Assembly (NCBI RefSeq): GCF_025354435.1
Contig: NZ_JANXMU010000036.1
Location: 62,001 to 126,000 of the forward strand
Reading direction: 5' to 3'
Source: Rhodoferax sp.
Lineage (GTDB): Bacteria > Pseudomonadota > Gammaproteobacteria > Burkholderiales > Burkholderiaceae_C
DNA: 64,000 bases
The notes beneath the pieces are model-generated. The model saw only the letters and a program-made list of their open reading frames with translations. It searched no databases and was not told the DNA's origin. This document shows positions 26,186-35,134 of the stretch, piece by piece. The translations under genes were made by a program, and so were the position numbers. The first letter of the stretch is position 1, and every line of letters begins with the position of its first letter.

Positions 26186-27655
26186 ATGTTCCAAGTCAGT
26201 TTGAAAAATATCCGTTCCGCTGCTGTGGTGTGCAGCATGGCTTTGGTGTCGGTGGCGACCCTGCTGCCGAGCGCGCCGGTGTGGGCCCAAACCCGCACGC
26301 TGCCGGACTTCACCGATCTGGTGGAGCAGGTGGGGCCGTCGGTGGTCAACATCCGCACACTGGAAAAAGCCTCGGCCCACGCGGCACAAGGCAATGGCAT
26401 GGACGAAGACATGCAGGAGTTTTTCAAGCGTTTCGGTGTGCCCATCCCGAATATGCCTCGCCAAACGCCGCGCCCGCAAAAACCCCAGCAACAGCCTGAA
26501 GAAGAGGTACCGCGCGGCGTGGGTTCGGGCTTCATCCTGAGCACCGACGGCTACATCATGACCAACGCCCACGTGGTCGAAGGTGCGGACGAGGTTGTGG
26601 TCACTCTGACCGATAAACGTGAGTTCAAAGCCAAAATCATCGGCTACGACAAGCGTAGCGACGTAGCCCTGGTCAAGATCGATGCGACCGGTTTGCCCGC
26701 AGTCAAGCTGGGGGATGTGGGCCGCCTCAAGGTGGGCGAGTGGGTGATGGCGATTGGTTCGCCCTTTGGCCTGGAAAACACCGTCACGGCCGGCATCGTC
26801 AGCGCCAAACAGCGCGATACGGGTGACTATTTGTCCTTTATCCAGACCGATGTGGCCATCAACCCCGGCAACTCCGGCGGCCCGCTGATCAATATGCGCG
26901 GTGAGGTGGTGGGCATCAACAGCCAGATCTACTCGCGCTCGGGTGGCTTCATGGGCATTTCGTTTGCCATTCCCATCGACGAAGCTTCCCGTGTGAGCGA
27001 CCAGTTGCGCGCCTCGGGCCGTGTTTCGCGTGGTCGTATCGGCGTGCAGATCGAAACCGTGTCCAAGGAAGTGGCGGAATCGGTGGGCCTGGGCAAGGCG
27101 CAAGGTGCGTTTGTGCGCGGCGTGGAAACCGGTTCGCCCGCCGAAAAAGCCGGTGTGGAGGCCGGTGACATCATCACCAAATTCGACGGCAAGACGATCG
27201 AAAAATCTTCCGACCTGCCGCGCCTGGTGGGCAATACCAAGCCCGGCTCCAAGAGCAGCCTGACCGTGTTCCGCCGCGGGGCCACTAAGGAACTGACGGT
27301 GTCCATCGTCGAGATCGAAGACGATAAACCCGTCAAAAAAGCCTCGGGTAAAGAAGACAAGCCCAAGGCATCGTCTGCTGGCCAGCAACTGGGCCTGGTG
27401 GTGAGCGAGTTGACCGATGCGCAGAAGAAGGAACTCAAGCTCAAAGGCGGTGTCAAGGTCGATAGCGCCACCGAAGGAGCGGCCCGAGCCGGTGTCAAAG
27501 AGGGCGACGTGATCGTGGCGATTGCCAACGCCGAGGTCAACAGCGTCAAGGAGTTCGAGGCGGCCGTCGCCAAGATGGACAAAAACAAGCCTATCAACCT
27601 GCTGCTGCGCCGGGGCGAGTGGGCCCAATACGCGTTGATTCGGCCTGTGAAGTAA
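26186..27655 (+). CDS. mucD: periplasmic serine protease DegP/MucD (HtrA)
   Basis: A 489-aa periplasmic chaperone-protease. The start ATG 26186 follows GAAGGG; a signal peptide is evident, ending near PVWAQ. Catalytic triad: H129 (TNAHVVEG), D159 (KRSDVALVK), S230 (NPGNSGGPLIN). Two PDZ domains follow: about 275-365 (GVQIETVSKEVAESVGL) and 385-489. A spacer of Lys/Asp-rich residues separates them. It is the fourth gene of the sigma-E module and probably part of its regulon. A terminator (27668-27706) follows. Confidence 0.95.
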   Translation: MFQVSLKNIRSAAVVCSMALVSVATLLPSAPVWAQTRTLPDFTDLVEQVGPSVVNIRTLEKASAHAAQGNGMDEDMQEFFKRFGVPIPNMPRQTPRPQKPQQQPEEEVPRGVGSGFILSTDGYIMTNAHVVEGADEVVVTLTDKREFKAKIIGYDKRSDVALVKIDATGLPAVKLGDVGRLKVGEWVMAIGSPFGLENTVTAGIVSAKQRDTGDYLSFIQTDVAINPGNSGGPLINMRGEVVGINSQIYSRSGGFMGISFAIPIDEASRVSDQLRASGRVSRGRIGVQIETVSKEVAESVGLGKAQGAFVRGVETGSPAEKAGVEAGDIITKFDGKTIEKSSDLPRLVGNTKPGSKSSLTVFRRGATKELTVSIVEIEDDKPVKKASGKEDKPKASSAGQQLGLVVSELTDAQKKELKLKGGVKVDSATEGAARAGVKEGDVIVAIANAEVNSVKEFEAAVAKMDKNKPINLLLRRGEWAQYALIRPVK

Positions 27656-27667
27656 ATACGGTAGACC

Positions 27668-27706
27668 CCAAAATCCCCAATCCATACAGGCTGGTGGGGT
27701 TTTTGG
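27668..27706 (+). terminator. intrinsic terminator after degP/mucD
   Basis: CCAAAA-T-CCCCA pairs with TGGGG-T-TTTTGG (one T-T mismatch) around a 15-nt loop; the right arm contains T5. Confidence 0.8.
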
Positions 27707-27902
27707 AGGCCATGTCCTAAGGAAAATACGCTGTCATCCAACTTTCTTCTGCCCCTCAGAAATGGGTTCAAAGTTTGCAGCCACTAACTTAAAAAAGGTC
27801 TAGCAACAATTTTGGATAGAATCAGGGGTCTGCTTGGTAGGTTTTGGACATATCAAAAATGCTGGAAACCACGATGCGGGAAGTCTCCCCATGGTGCACA
27901 GG

Positions 27903-27969
27903 TGGTCCACAAACCACCCACAAGTTGTCCAGAAACCTATCCACCGCCCTGTGAATACATTGTGCATAA
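27903..27969. promoter_or_regulatory. cluster of DnaA-box-like motifs
   Basis: TGTGCATAA (27961-27969) is the reverse of TTATGCACA, a perfect TTWTNCACA DnaA box. TGTGAATAC (27950-27958) is one base off, and CTATCCACC (27937), TTGTCCAGA (27925) and TGGTCCACA (27903) are two off, all within 67 bp. Function is inference only. Confidence 0.35.
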
Positions 27970-28017
27970 GACCCCTGTTGTGGCCCTGCAACGCATGACC
28001 TGCCCGGTTGTCCGGAC

Positions 28018-28116
28018 TTTGCAAGCCAGGCTTTTTGCCTACAATGAAGCTCCAGCTATCGCAGTTGCCAAAGATTGTTGGTTCAGGGCGCGTTCGTTTT
28101 CGACGCGCCCTTTTTT
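28018..28116 (+). ncRNA. candidate short terminated transcript upstream of lepA
   Basis: TTTGCA (28018-28023), 16-nt spacing, TACAAT (28040-28045) predicts a start near 28052. A terminator with stem GGGCGCGT / ACGCGCCC and six T ends at 28116. The product would be about 65 nt, with no open reading frame. It may be a small RNA or an attenuated lepA leader. Promoter strength is uncertain. Confidence 0.45.
28086..28116 (+). terminator. intrinsic terminator in the lepA upstream region
   Basis: GGGCGCGT (28086-28093), loop TCGTTTTCG, ACGCGCCC (28103-28110), then T6. It is about 90 nt before lepA and far after degP's own terminator, so it must end some other transcript. Confidence 0.9.
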
Positions 28117-28133
28117 CGTTTATTACCCATGAT

Positions 28134-28173
28134 TTGCATGGACCTGGGCTGCAGTGCAGCCAGGGCCATGCAA
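28134..28173 (+). promoter_or_regulatory. long stem-loop in the lepA leader
   Basis: TTGCATGG-A-CCTGG-G-CTGCA pairs with TGCAG-CCAGG-G-CCATGCAA: about 18 pairs with one mismatch and one bulge. No T run follows, so it is probably not a terminator. It ends 31 nt before the lepA ATG. Confidence 0.55.
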
Positions 28174-28204
28174 GTGATTTCACTTTAAATAAAGCTTTTC
28201 GTTG

Positions 28205-30013
28205 ATGAAAAACATCAGAAATTTCTCCATCATCGCGCACATTGATCACGGCAAATCAACGCTGGCAGACCGCTTGATCCAACGCTGTGGCGGTCTGGCC
28301 GAACGCGAAATGGAAGCCCAGGTGCTGGATTCGATGGACATCGAAAAAGAGCGCGGCATCACGATCAAGGCACAAACCGCGGCGCTGCATTACAAGGCCA
28401 AGGATGGGCAGATTTACAACCTGAATCTGATCGACACCCCCGGCCACGTGGACTTTTCCTACGAAGTGAGCCGCTCGCTGTCGGCCTGCGAAGGTGCGTT
28501 GCTGGTGGTGGATGCCAGCCAGGGCGTGGAAGCCCAAACCGTGGCCAATTGCTACACCGCGCTGGAGCTGGGTGTGGAAGTGGTGCCGGTGTTGAACAAG
28601 ATCGATCTGCCCAACGCCGACCTGGACAACGCCAAGCTGGAGATCGAAGACGTGATTGGCATCGATGCCACGGATGCGATTCCGTGCTCGGCCAAAACCG
28701 GCGTGGGCATTGACGAAATTTTGGAAGCCATCGTGGCCAAGGTGCCGTCGCCCAAGGGCAACCCGAAGGCTCCTTTGCGCGCCATGATCATCGACAGCTG
28801 GTTCGATGCCTATGTGGGCGTGGTGATGCTGGTGCGGGTGGTCGATGGCCGTTTGGCCAAGGGCGAGCGCATCCGCATGATGGCCTCAGCCGCTTGCTAC
28901 AACGCCGACAACCTGGGGGTATTCACGCCCGGTACCGAGGTGCGCCAGTCGCTGGAGGCGGGCGAGGTGGGTTTCATCATCGCCGGCATCAAAGAGCTGC
29001 AGGCCGCCAAGGTGGGCGATACCGTCACGCTGGACAAAAAGCTGCCCAACAACGCAGGCCCGGCCGAGGAGGCCTTGCCCGGTTTCAAGGAAATCCAGCC
29101 CCAGGTGTTTGCCGGGCTGTACCCCACCGAAGCCAGCGAATACGAGTCGCTGCGCGATGCGCTCGAAAAGCTCAAGCTCAACGATGCCTCGCTGCACTAC
29201 GAGCCCGAGGTATCGCAGGCGTTGGGCTTTGGCTTCCGCTGCGGCTTTTTAGGCCTGCTGCACATGGAAATTGTGCAAGAGCGCCTGGAGCGCGAATTTG
29301 ACCAGGATCTGATTACTACGGCGCCCAGCGTGGTCTACCAGGTGGCGCGCTCGGACGGCACCATCACCATGGTCGAAAACCCTTCCAAGTTGCCGGATTC
29401 CAGCCGCATGGAGGAAATCCGCGAACCCATCGTCACCGTGCACCTGTACATGCCGCAAGAGTACGTGGGCGTGGTGATGACGCTGGCCAACCAGAAGCGC
29501 GGCGTGCAGATGAACATGGCCTACAAGGGCCGCCAGGTTGTGCTGACCTACGAGATGCCGCTGGCCGAGATCGTGCTGGACTTCTTTGACAAGCTCAAAT
29601 CGGTGAGCCGGGGCTATGCCTCAATGGATTACGAGTTCAAGGAGTACCGCGCGGCCGATGTGGTGAAAGTGGACATTTTGCTCAACAGCGAAAAGGTCGA
29701 TGCCTTATCGATCATCGTGCACCGCAGCCAGTCGCAATACCGCGGCAGGGCCGTGGTGGCCAAGATGCGCGAGATCATTTCGCGCCAGCAGTTCGACGTG
29801 GCCATTCAGGCGGCCATCGGCTCGGGCATTATTGCCCGTGAGACAATCAAAGCGCTGCGGAAGAACGTCATTGCCAAGTGCTATGGCGGCGATATTTCCC
29901 GTAAGCGCAAGCTGCTTGACAAGCAAAAACAAGGTAAAAAACGCATGAAGCAAATCGGCTCGGTAGAAGTGCCGCAAGAGGCTTTTCTGGCAATTCTGCA
30001 GGTGGAAGATTGA
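28205..30013 (+). CDS. lepA: elongation factor 4 (LepA)
   Basis: A 602-aa translational GTPase, thought to act in ribosome biogenesis and back-translocation. [15 protein letters not shown] is the P-loop, [12 protein letters not shown] the switch I region, [17 protein letters not shown]3, and [10 protein letters not shown]4. [20 protein letters not shown] and the C-terminal lysine-rich end ([17 protein letters not shown]) are LepA-specific. The ATG at 28205 is used, not the preceding TTG. It shares one base with lepB (TGATG), the classic lepA-lepB operon. Confidence 0.98.
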   Translation: MKNIRNFSIIAHIDHGKSTLADRLIQRCGGLAEREMEAQVLDSMDIEKERGITIKAQTAALHYKAKDGQIYNLNLIDTPGHVDFSYEVSRSLSACEGALLVVDASQGVEAQTVANCYTALELGVEVVPVLNKIDLPNADLDNAKLEIEDVIGIDATDAIPCSAKTGVGIDEILEAIVAKVPSPKGNPKAPLRAMIIDSWFDAYVGVVMLVRVVDGRLAKGERIRMMASAACYNADNLGVFTPGTEVRQSLEAGEVGFIIAGIKELQAAKVGDTVTLDKKLPNNAGPAEEALPGFKEIQPQVFAGLYPTEASEYESLRDALEKLKLNDASLHYEPEVSQALGFGFRCGFLGLLHMEIVQERLEREFDQDLITTAPSVVYQVARSDGTITMVENPSKLPDSSRMEEIREPIVTVHLYMPQEYVGVVMTLANQKRGVQMNMAYKGRQVVLTYEMPLAEIVLDFFDKLKSVSRGYASMDYEFKEYRAADVVKVDILLNSEKVDALSIIVHRSQSQYRGRAVVAKMREIISRQQFDVAIQAAIGSGIIARETIKALRKNVIAKCYGGDISRKRKLLDKQKQGKKRMKQIGSVEVPQEAFLAILQVED

Positions 30014-30978
30014 TGCAAGTTCTGACGGCGATGATTCTGGCGGCTTTTGTCGCCTACGGTGGAGCCTGGTACATGGGCATGCTGGAGGGCAACTTTGCCT
30101 TGCTGCTGTTTCTGGCGACTTTGGTGACAGGTTTGTATTGGCTGGCGGAGAAGTTCTACTTCTTCCCTCGCCGCCAGCAGGCTGTGCTGCGGCTGGAGGC
30201 CGCTTCTGCCCAACGCCTGGCCGAACTGCAAAAAATGGGTATCACCCAGGTAGATCAGGTGGTGCCCGATGCCAACGCCCGTTTGCTGATGCAGCCCTGG
30301 TGGTTGGATTGGACCGCCGGTTTGTTCCCAGTGATTTTGGCGGTGTTTTTGCTGCGCTCATTTTTGTTTGAACCGTTCAAAATCCCCTCGGGCTCGATGA
30401 TCCCCACACTGTTGGTGGGCGACCTGATTTTGGTGAATAAATTCCACTACGGCGTGCGTTTGCCGGTGCTCAACACCAAGCTAACCGACGGCACACCGCC
30501 CCAGCGTGGCGACGTGATGGTGTTTCGCTATCCGCCAAAACCCAGCCTAGACTACATCAAGCGGGTGGTGGGCGTGCCAGGTGACGAAGTGGCTTACATC
30601 AACAAGCGCCTGACCATCAACGGCAAAGCGTTGGACACCAAGGAGATTCCAGACTTCTTTGACGAAGACCAGATGCGTTACTTCAAGCAGTTTGAAGAAA
30701 CCCTGGGCGATAAGCCGCACCGCTTGCTCAACGACGAGAGCCGCCCTGCCTTTGTGCAGGGTGCCGATGACTTCGCGTTTCGGCAAAACTGCCAGTACAG
30801 CGTCGAAGGCGTGGTCTGCAAAGTTCCCGAAGGCCAGTACTTCATGATGGGCGACAACCGCGACAACTCGCTGGATTCGCGCTACTGGGGCTTTGTGCCC
30901 GACAAAAACATCGTCGGCAAGGCCTTCTTTGTGTGGATGAATTTTGGCAACATCAAGCGCATCGGTGCGTTCCACTAG
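30013..30978 (+). CDS. lepB: signal peptidase I
   Basis: Inner-membrane serine protease that removes signal peptides; 321 aa. N-terminal membrane helices are at about 2-22, 28-45 and 95-115. The catalytic dyad is S128 (KIPSGSMIPTL) and K183 (DYIKRVVGVPGD). GDNRDNSLDSRYWGFVP is box E. Start codon overlaps the lepA stop by one base. Confidence 0.97.
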   Translation: MQVLTAMILAAFVAYGGAWYMGMLEGNFALLLFLATLVTGLYWLAEKFYFFPRRQQAVLRLEAASAQRLAELQKMGITQVDQVVPDANARLLMQPWWLDWTAGLFPVILAVFLLRSFLFEPFKIPSGSMIPTLLVGDLILVNKFHYGVRLPVLNTKLTDGTPPQRGDVMVFRYPPKPSLDYIKRVVGVPGDEVAYINKRLTINGKALDTKEIPDFFDEDQMRYFKQFEETLGDKPHRLLNDESRPAFVQGADDFAFRQNCQYSVEGVVCKVPEGQYFMMGDNRDNSLDSRYWGFVPDKNIVGKAFFVWMNFGNIKRIGAFH

Positions 30979-30995
30979 GTTTAAAAAGGCAAGCT

Positions 30996-31349
30996 ATGAA
31001 ACATGCATCGAAATCCAAGCAGCGCGGCCTGTCTTTTTTCGGCGTCGTCTTTTTGGGCGTGCTGATCTTCTCGGTATTTGTGGTGGGTGCCAAGGTGGTG
31101 CCGACCGTGATCGAGCACCAGGCGATTCTGAAAGCGCTTGAAAAATCCAAGGCCGGTAACACCGTGCCCGAAGTGCGCACTATTTTTGACAAAGCTGCCA
31201 CCATCGATGACATCTCGTCCGTGTCCGGCAAGGATTTGGAAGTGACCAAGAACGGCGACAAGGTAGTGGTGTCCATTGCTTACAACAAAGAAATTGAGCT
31301 GGTAGGTCCTGCGTATTTGCTCATCAAGTACACCGGAACCAGCAAATAG
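30996..31349 (+). CDS. DUF4845 membrane protein
   Basis: A 117-aa protein with one N-terminal membrane helix (about 11-33, LSFFGVVFLGVLIFSVFVVGA) preceded by a Lys-rich, pilin-like leader (KQRGLSFFG) and a small soluble domain. It matches the DUF4845 family, found between lepB and rnc in beta- and gammaproteobacteria; function unknown. The RGLS-hydrophobic pattern resembles a type-IV-pilin start, but there is no Glu at position 5, so processing is doubtful. Confidence 0.85.
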   Translation: MKHASKSKQRGLSFFGVVFLGVLIFSVFVVGAKVVPTVIEHQAILKALEKSKAGNTVPEVRTIFDKAATIDDISSVSGKDLEVTKNGDKVVVSIAYNKEIELVGPAYLLIKYTGTSK

Positions 31350-31350
31350 C

Positions 31351-32052
31351 GTGAACGATGGCCTTCTAGCGCTGCAGCAACGGCTGCAGCATGTTTTTTC
31401 CGATAGCAAATTGCTGGTGCGTGCCACTACCCACCGTAGCTTTTCGGCCGACCACAACGAGCGGCTCGAGTTTCTGGGCGACTCGGTCCTGAACCTGTCG
31501 GTGGCGGGCCTGCTCTACACCCGCCTCAAAGACTTGCCCGAGGGCGATCTGTCCCGGGTGCGGGCCAATATGGTCAAGCAGGACACCTTGCACCAACTGG
31601 CTGTGGTGCTAGATTTGCCCAGCGTGCTGCGCTTGGGTGAGGGCGAAGCCCGCTCGGGTGGGCAAAAACGCCCGTCCATTCTGGCCGATGCCCTGGAAGC
31701 CGTGATTGGTGCGGTGTACCTGGATGCAGGCTACGTGTCTGCCGAAGCCCTGGTCCACCGATTGTTCAAAGAGGTTGAAATCAACCCCCAGATGCAAGCC
31801 ATCGGCAAAGACCCGAAGACCGAGTTGCAGGAGTGGCTGCAGGGCCGCAAAATGAAAGTACCCGCCTACCGCGTGGTCAGCACCTTGGGGGCTGCCCATC
31901 GGCAAACCTTCGATGTGGAATGTGAAATTGTTGAGCTCGGCCAAACCGAGCGCGGCATTGGCGGTTCGCGCCGCGCTGGTGAACAGGCTGCGGCGGCTGC
32001 CATGCTGGTCAAACTTCAAACTAAAGCCGTCGCCGTGAAAGTCTCCAAATGA
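31351..32052 (+). CDS. rnc: ribonuclease III
   Basis: Double-strand-specific endoribonuclease for rRNA and mRNA processing; 233 aa. The signature [13 protein letters not shown] carries catalytic Glu/Asp; [16 protein letters not shown] supplies the second acidic pair. The dsRNA-binding domain (about 155-225) shows [12 protein letters not shown] and [12 protein letters not shown]. The start is a GTG one base after the previous stop, without a clear Shine-Dalgarno. It overlaps era by four bases, as in the conserved rnc-era operon. Confidence 0.97.
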   Translation: MNDGLLALQQRLQHVFSDSKLLVRATTHRSFSADHNERLEFLGDSVLNLSVAGLLYTRLKDLPEGDLSRVRANMVKQDTLHQLAVVLDLPSVLRLGEGEARSGGQKRPSILADALEAVIGAVYLDAGYVSAEALVHRLFKEVEINPQMQAIGKDPKTELQEWLQGRKMKVPAYRVVSTLGAAHRQTFDVECEIVELGQTERGIGGSRRAGEQAAAAAMLVKLQTKAVAVKVSK

Positions 32053-33080
32053 CCGCAACCCAAAATCCCGAATCTGCTCCCGTTCCCGAATCCGTCGACA
32101 CCCCGGAAGATGCCCTGTCCTCGCTGGAAGGCATGCTGGCCGGGCTAAAAAGAATAGCTCCTGGTGGCGACACCACGGGCCAGCGCTGTGGCTTGGTGGC
32201 CATCGTTGGCAAGCCCAACGTGGGCAAGTCCACCCTGCTTAACGCCGTGGTCGGCCAGAAGATCAGCATCACCTCGCGCAAGGCGCAAACTACGCGCCAC
32301 CGCATCACCGGCATCCGCACCCGCGAAAACACCCAGTTTGTGTTTGTCGACACTCCCGGTTTCCAGACCCACCACAACAACGCGCTGAACCGCTCGCTGA
32401 ACAAAACCGTGCTGGGCGCGGTGGGCGATGTGGACCTGATTCTGTTTGTGGTGGAAGCTGGTAGCTTCACCCTGGCCGATGCCAAGGTGCTGTCGCTGCT
32501 CAAGCAAGACATCCCCGTGCTACTGATCGCCAACAAGCTGGACAACGTGCACCGCCGGGCTGAAATCGCCCCCTGGCTGCAAACCATGCAAGAGCGCCAC
32601 GCCTTTGCCGAATTTGTGCCCATGTCGGCCAAGAACGCCAAGGACATCGAGCGCCTGTTCGCTATCTGCGCCAAGTACCTGCCCGAGCAGGGCTGGTGGT
32701 ACGGCGAAGACGAGCTTACCGATCGCAGCGAGAAGTTCCAGGCCGCCGAGACCGTGCGCGAAAAGCTGTTTCGCCTGACCGGTGACGAGCTGCCCTACAC
32801 CTCTACCGTCATCATCGACAAGTTCGAAGAAGAGCCGCCCGCCCGCAAAGGCCAGAAGCGCCTGCTGAAAATCGCCGCCACCATCGTGGTCGAGCGCGAT
32901 GGCCACAAAGCCATGGTGATCGGCGACAAGGGCGAACGCATCAAGCGCATCGGCATGGAAACCCGTGTCGAGCTGGAAAAGCTCATGGATGCCAAGGTGT
33001 TCATCGAGGTCTGGGTCAAGGTCCGCTCCGGCTGGGCCGACGACGAAGCCCGCGTGCGCTCTTTCGGCTACGGAGACTGA
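32049..33080 (+). CDS. era: GTPase Era
   Basis: Ribosome-assembly GTPase that binds the 3' end of 16S rRNA; 343 aa, longer than the usual ~300 because of an about 50-residue acidic N-terminal extension. G1 is [10 protein letters not shown], switch [13 protein letters not shown]3 DTPGF, G4 NKLDN; the C-terminal KH domain shows [17 protein letters not shown]. Near residues 32-38 a THR half-element (32144-32161) gives LKRIAPG with AGA and ATA codons, in the non-conserved extension. Confidence 0.97.
   Translation: MTATQNPESAPVPESVDTPEDALSSLEGMLAGLKRIAPGGDTTGQRCGLVAIVGKPNVGKSTLLNAVVGQKISITSRKAQTTRHRITGIRTRENTQFVFVDTPGFQTHHNNALNRSLNKTVLGAVGDVDLILFVVEAGSFTLADAKVLSLLKQDIPVLLIANKLDNVHRRAEIAPWLQTMQERHAFAEFVPMSAKNAKDIERLFAICAKYLPEQGWWYGEDELTDRSEKFQAAETVREKLFRLTGDELPYTSTVIIDKFEEEPPARKGQKRLLKIAATIVVERDGHKAMVIGDKGERIKRIGMETRVELEKLMDAKVFIEVWVKVRSGWADDEARVRSFGYGD
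32144..32161 (+). repeat. THR hairpin-I half element inside era
   Basis: GCTAAAAAGAATAGCTCC: hairpin I only, in gene orientation, in a GC-rich context with AGA and ATA codons. Confidence 0.55.
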
Positions 33081-33131
33081 CCCACCACACCCCAGGCTGG
33101 CGATCGGCCTACGCGTGCATTTTGTCTGACC

Positions 33132-33881
33132 ATGGCCACCAAACGCACGCTTGATGAACCGGCTTATGTGCTGCACCGCTACGACTGGAGCGAGTCCAGC
33201 CTGATCCTGGAGGTGTTCACCCGCCACCAGGGCCGCATGGCCATCGTGGCCAAGGGGGTGAAGAAGCCCACCTCCAACTTCCGCCCCATCCTGCTGCCCT
33301 TGCAGCCCCTGCGGCTGTCGTTTGGTGGCGATGCCGAGATCCGCACCCTCAAGGCCGCGGAGTGGGTGGGCGGGCATGTGATGCCGACCGGCGACGCGCT
33401 GCTCTCAGGCTACTACCTCAACGAATTGCTGATGCGCCTGCTGGCCCGCGACGACCCGCACGCTGTGCTGTTCGATGCCTATGCCATTGCGGTGCAGGTA
33501 CTGGCTTCTGAACACGGCGAAGCGCTGCAACCCGCGCTACGGGCTTTCGAGCTGCTGCTGCTGCGCGAAATCGGCCTGCTGCCCTCGCTGGACGTGCAAA
33601 CCATGACGCTGGAGCCGCTGGACCCCGCAGGCCGCTACAGCCTGGTGGCCGAAGGCGGCCTGCGCCAAAGCCAGACCGACCACCGCGCCAGCCTCAGCGG
33701 CGCGCAGTGGCTGGCGCTGCAGCAGTCGCTGCAGCCTGGCGCACCGTTCACCGCCACTTTGCGCGCCTGCGCTGAGGTGTTGAATGGCCTGAAGCCCCAA
33801 TTGCGGGCGGTGCTGCACTACCATTGCGGCATGGCAACGCTGCATACGCGGCAACTGATGATGGACCTCCAAGCCCTATGA
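33132..33881 (+). CDS. recO: DNA repair protein RecO
   Basis: Mediator that loads RecA on SSB-coated single-stranded DNA in the RecFOR pathway; 249 aa. N-terminal OB fold with [20 protein letters not shown] and [19 protein letters not shown]; helical C-domain with [19 protein letters not shown]. The zinc cysteines of some RecO proteins are not evident. It shares ATGA with pdxJ. Confidence 0.95.
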   Translation: MATKRTLDEPAYVLHRYDWSESSLILEVFTRHQGRMAIVAKGVKKPTSNFRPILLPLQPLRLSFGGDAEIRTLKAAEWVGGHVMPTGDALLSGYYLNELLMRLLARDDPHAVLFDAYAIAVQVLASEHGEALQPALRAFELLLLREIGLLPSLDVQTMTLEPLDPAGRYSLVAEGGLRQSQTDHRASLSGAQWLALQQSLQPGAPFTATLRACAEVLNGLKPQLRAVLHYHCGMATLHTRQLMMDLQAL

Positions 33882-34645
33882 CACATTCCCCCGCACGCAC
33901 TGCGCTTTCCGTCAACGTCAACAAGGTCGCCCTGGTACGCAACACCCGGCACCTGGGCATCCCCAGCGTCGCCCGCGCGGCCACGCTGTGCCTGCAGGCG
34001 GGAGCCCAGGGCATCACCGTGCACCCGCGGCCTGACGCGCGGCACATCCGCCCGGAAGACGTGACCGAGCTGTCGGCCCTGCTCAAGGCCTGGCCCGGTC
34101 GCGAATTCAACATCGAAGGCAACCCGTTCCAGAACCTGATGGACTTCGTGCGCCAGTGCCGCCCCCAGCAGTGCACCTTTGTGCCCGACGGCGAAGACCA
34201 GTTCACCAGCGACCACGGCTGGAACCTGGTGCAAGACGGCGAGCGCCTGCGCCCCCTGATTGCCGAGGCCCAAAGCCTGGGTGTGCGCGTTAGCCTGTTC
34301 ATGGACCCCGTGCCCGCCGCCATGGCGCAGGCCAAAGCCGTGGGGGCGGACCGCGTCGAGCTCTACACCGAGACCTTTGCCAGCGCCTTTGGCCAACCCA
34401 ATTTTCAAGAGGTTTTTAGGCAGTTTGTGCAGACAGGAAGTGCGGCAGCAGCTATCAATCTAGGAGTTAACGCCGGCCACGACCTGAACCGCGACAACCT
34501 CACCACCTTTCTGCGCGGCTGCCCCATGGTGCAAGAAGTGTCCATCGGCCACGCCCTGGTGGCCGACGCGCTGGAGCTGGGCTACGCCGCCACGGTGCAA
34601 GACTACCTGCGCTGCATAGCCGCAGCCTTCAACCCCGAGGTTTGA
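33878..34645 (+). CDS. pdxJ: pyridoxine 5'-phosphate synthase
   Basis: Makes pyridoxine 5'-phosphate from deoxyxylulose 5-phosphate and the PdxA product; TIM barrel, 255 aa. [45 protein letters not shown] and [13 protein letters not shown] are typical. Residues about 175-197 ([21 protein letters not shown]) are encoded by an antisense-oriented THR copy (34401-34466) that joins directly to the conserved GVNAGHDL; length matches homologues as I remember them. The ATG overlaps the recO stop. Confidence 0.96.
   Translation: MTHSPARTALSVNVNKVALVRNTRHLGIPSVARAATLCLQAGAQGITVHPRPDARHIRPEDVTELSALLKAWPGREFNIEGNPFQNLMDFVRQCRPQQCTFVPDGEDQFTSDHGWNLVQDGERLRPLIAEAQSLGVRVSLFMDPVPAAMAQAKAVGADRVELYTETFASAFGQPNFQEVFRQFVQTGSAAAAINLGVNAGHDLNRDNLTTFLRGCPMVQEVSIGHALVADALELGYAATVQDYLRCIAAAFNPEV
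34401..34466 (-). repeat. THR repeat copy inside pdxJ
   Basis: On the minus strand: CTCCTAGATTGATAGCTG, CTGCCGCACTTCC, TGTCTGCACAAACTGCC, TAAAAACCTCTTGAAAAT. Opposite to the gene, in frame. The 3' core is diverged. Confidence 0.7.
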
Positions 34646-34646
34646 G

Positions 34647-35045
34647 GTGATCTACGGCATCGGCACCGACATCTGCGACGTGCGCCGCATCCGGGCCAGC
34701 CTGGGGCGGCACGGCGACCGGTTTGCCGAAAAGGTGCTCAGCGATGCCGAGCTGGCGGTCTGGCGCCGCCGCAGTGAACGCAATGTCGAGCGCGGTGTGC
34801 GCTATCTGGCCACCCGTTTCAGCGCCAAGGAATCCTTCAGCAAAGCCATCGGCATGGGCATGCGCATGCCCATGACCTGGCGGCTGTGCGAGATCGGCAA
34901 CCTGCCCAGCGGCCAGCCGGTGATCGTGCTGCACGGCGTGCTGAAAACCTGGTTCGAGGAGCGCCAGCTGAGCGCGCATGTGACCGTGACCGACGAGACG
35001 GACTACGCTGCGAGTTTTGTGGTGGTGGAACAGGCTTCCGCCTGA
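34647..35045 (+). CDS. acpS: holo-[acyl-carrier-protein] synthase
   Basis: Transfers phosphopantetheine to the ACP serine; 132 aa. [12 protein letters not shown] (Mg-binding Asp), [20 protein letters not shown] (Glu/Lys motif) and [17 protein letters not shown] are diagnostic. Starts at GTG one base after the pdxJ stop; pdxJ-acpS is a conserved pair. Confidence 0.97.
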   Translation: MIYGIGTDICDVRRIRASLGRHGDRFAEKVLSDAELAVWRRRSERNVERGVRYLATRFSAKESFSKAIGMGMRMPMTWRLCEIGNLPSGQPVIVLHGVLKTWFEERQLSAHVTVTDETDYAASFVVVEQASA

Positions 35046-35065
35046 GAGTAATTGGTTATCGATTT

Positions 35066-35126
35066 GCTATAGTGTTGATAGCTACTAGCGTAAGCTCTAC
35101 CTGCACTAGAGCCCTTTTTTTATAAA
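35066..35126 (+). repeat. THR repeat copy between acpS and nagZ
   Basis: GCTATAGTGTTGATAGC, TACTAGCGTAAGC, TCTACCTGCACTAGAGC, CCTTTTTTTATAAA. The tail ends 8 nt before the nagZ ATG, which has no Shine-Dalgarno. Confidence 0.88.
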
Positions 35127-35134
35127 TTATTGCC

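Larger units (their letters stand above)
27656..28204. other. 549-bp gene-free region before lepA
   Basis: No credible coding sequence. From left to right it holds the degP terminator (27668-27706), a cluster of DnaA-box-like 9-mers (27903-27969), a promoter-like pair (28018-28045), a strong terminator (28086-28116) and a long hairpin (28134-28173) ahead of lepA. A 106-codon rightward frame at 27812-28132 has no coding look. Confidence 0.6.

Noticed and set aside
26114-27685. A 523-codon frame antisense to degP/mucD
   Set aside because: Mirror of the protease gene; His/Gly/Asp-rich low-quality translation.
27812-28132. 106-codon rightward frame before lepA
   Set aside because: Runs through DnaA-like motifs, a promoter and a terminator; codon use is not like neighbours.
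30996-31100. DUF4845 N-terminus as a type IV pilin leader
   Set aside because: KQRGLSFFG looks pilin-like, but the Glu at position 5 after the cleavage site is missing and the gene is in a lepB-rnc context.
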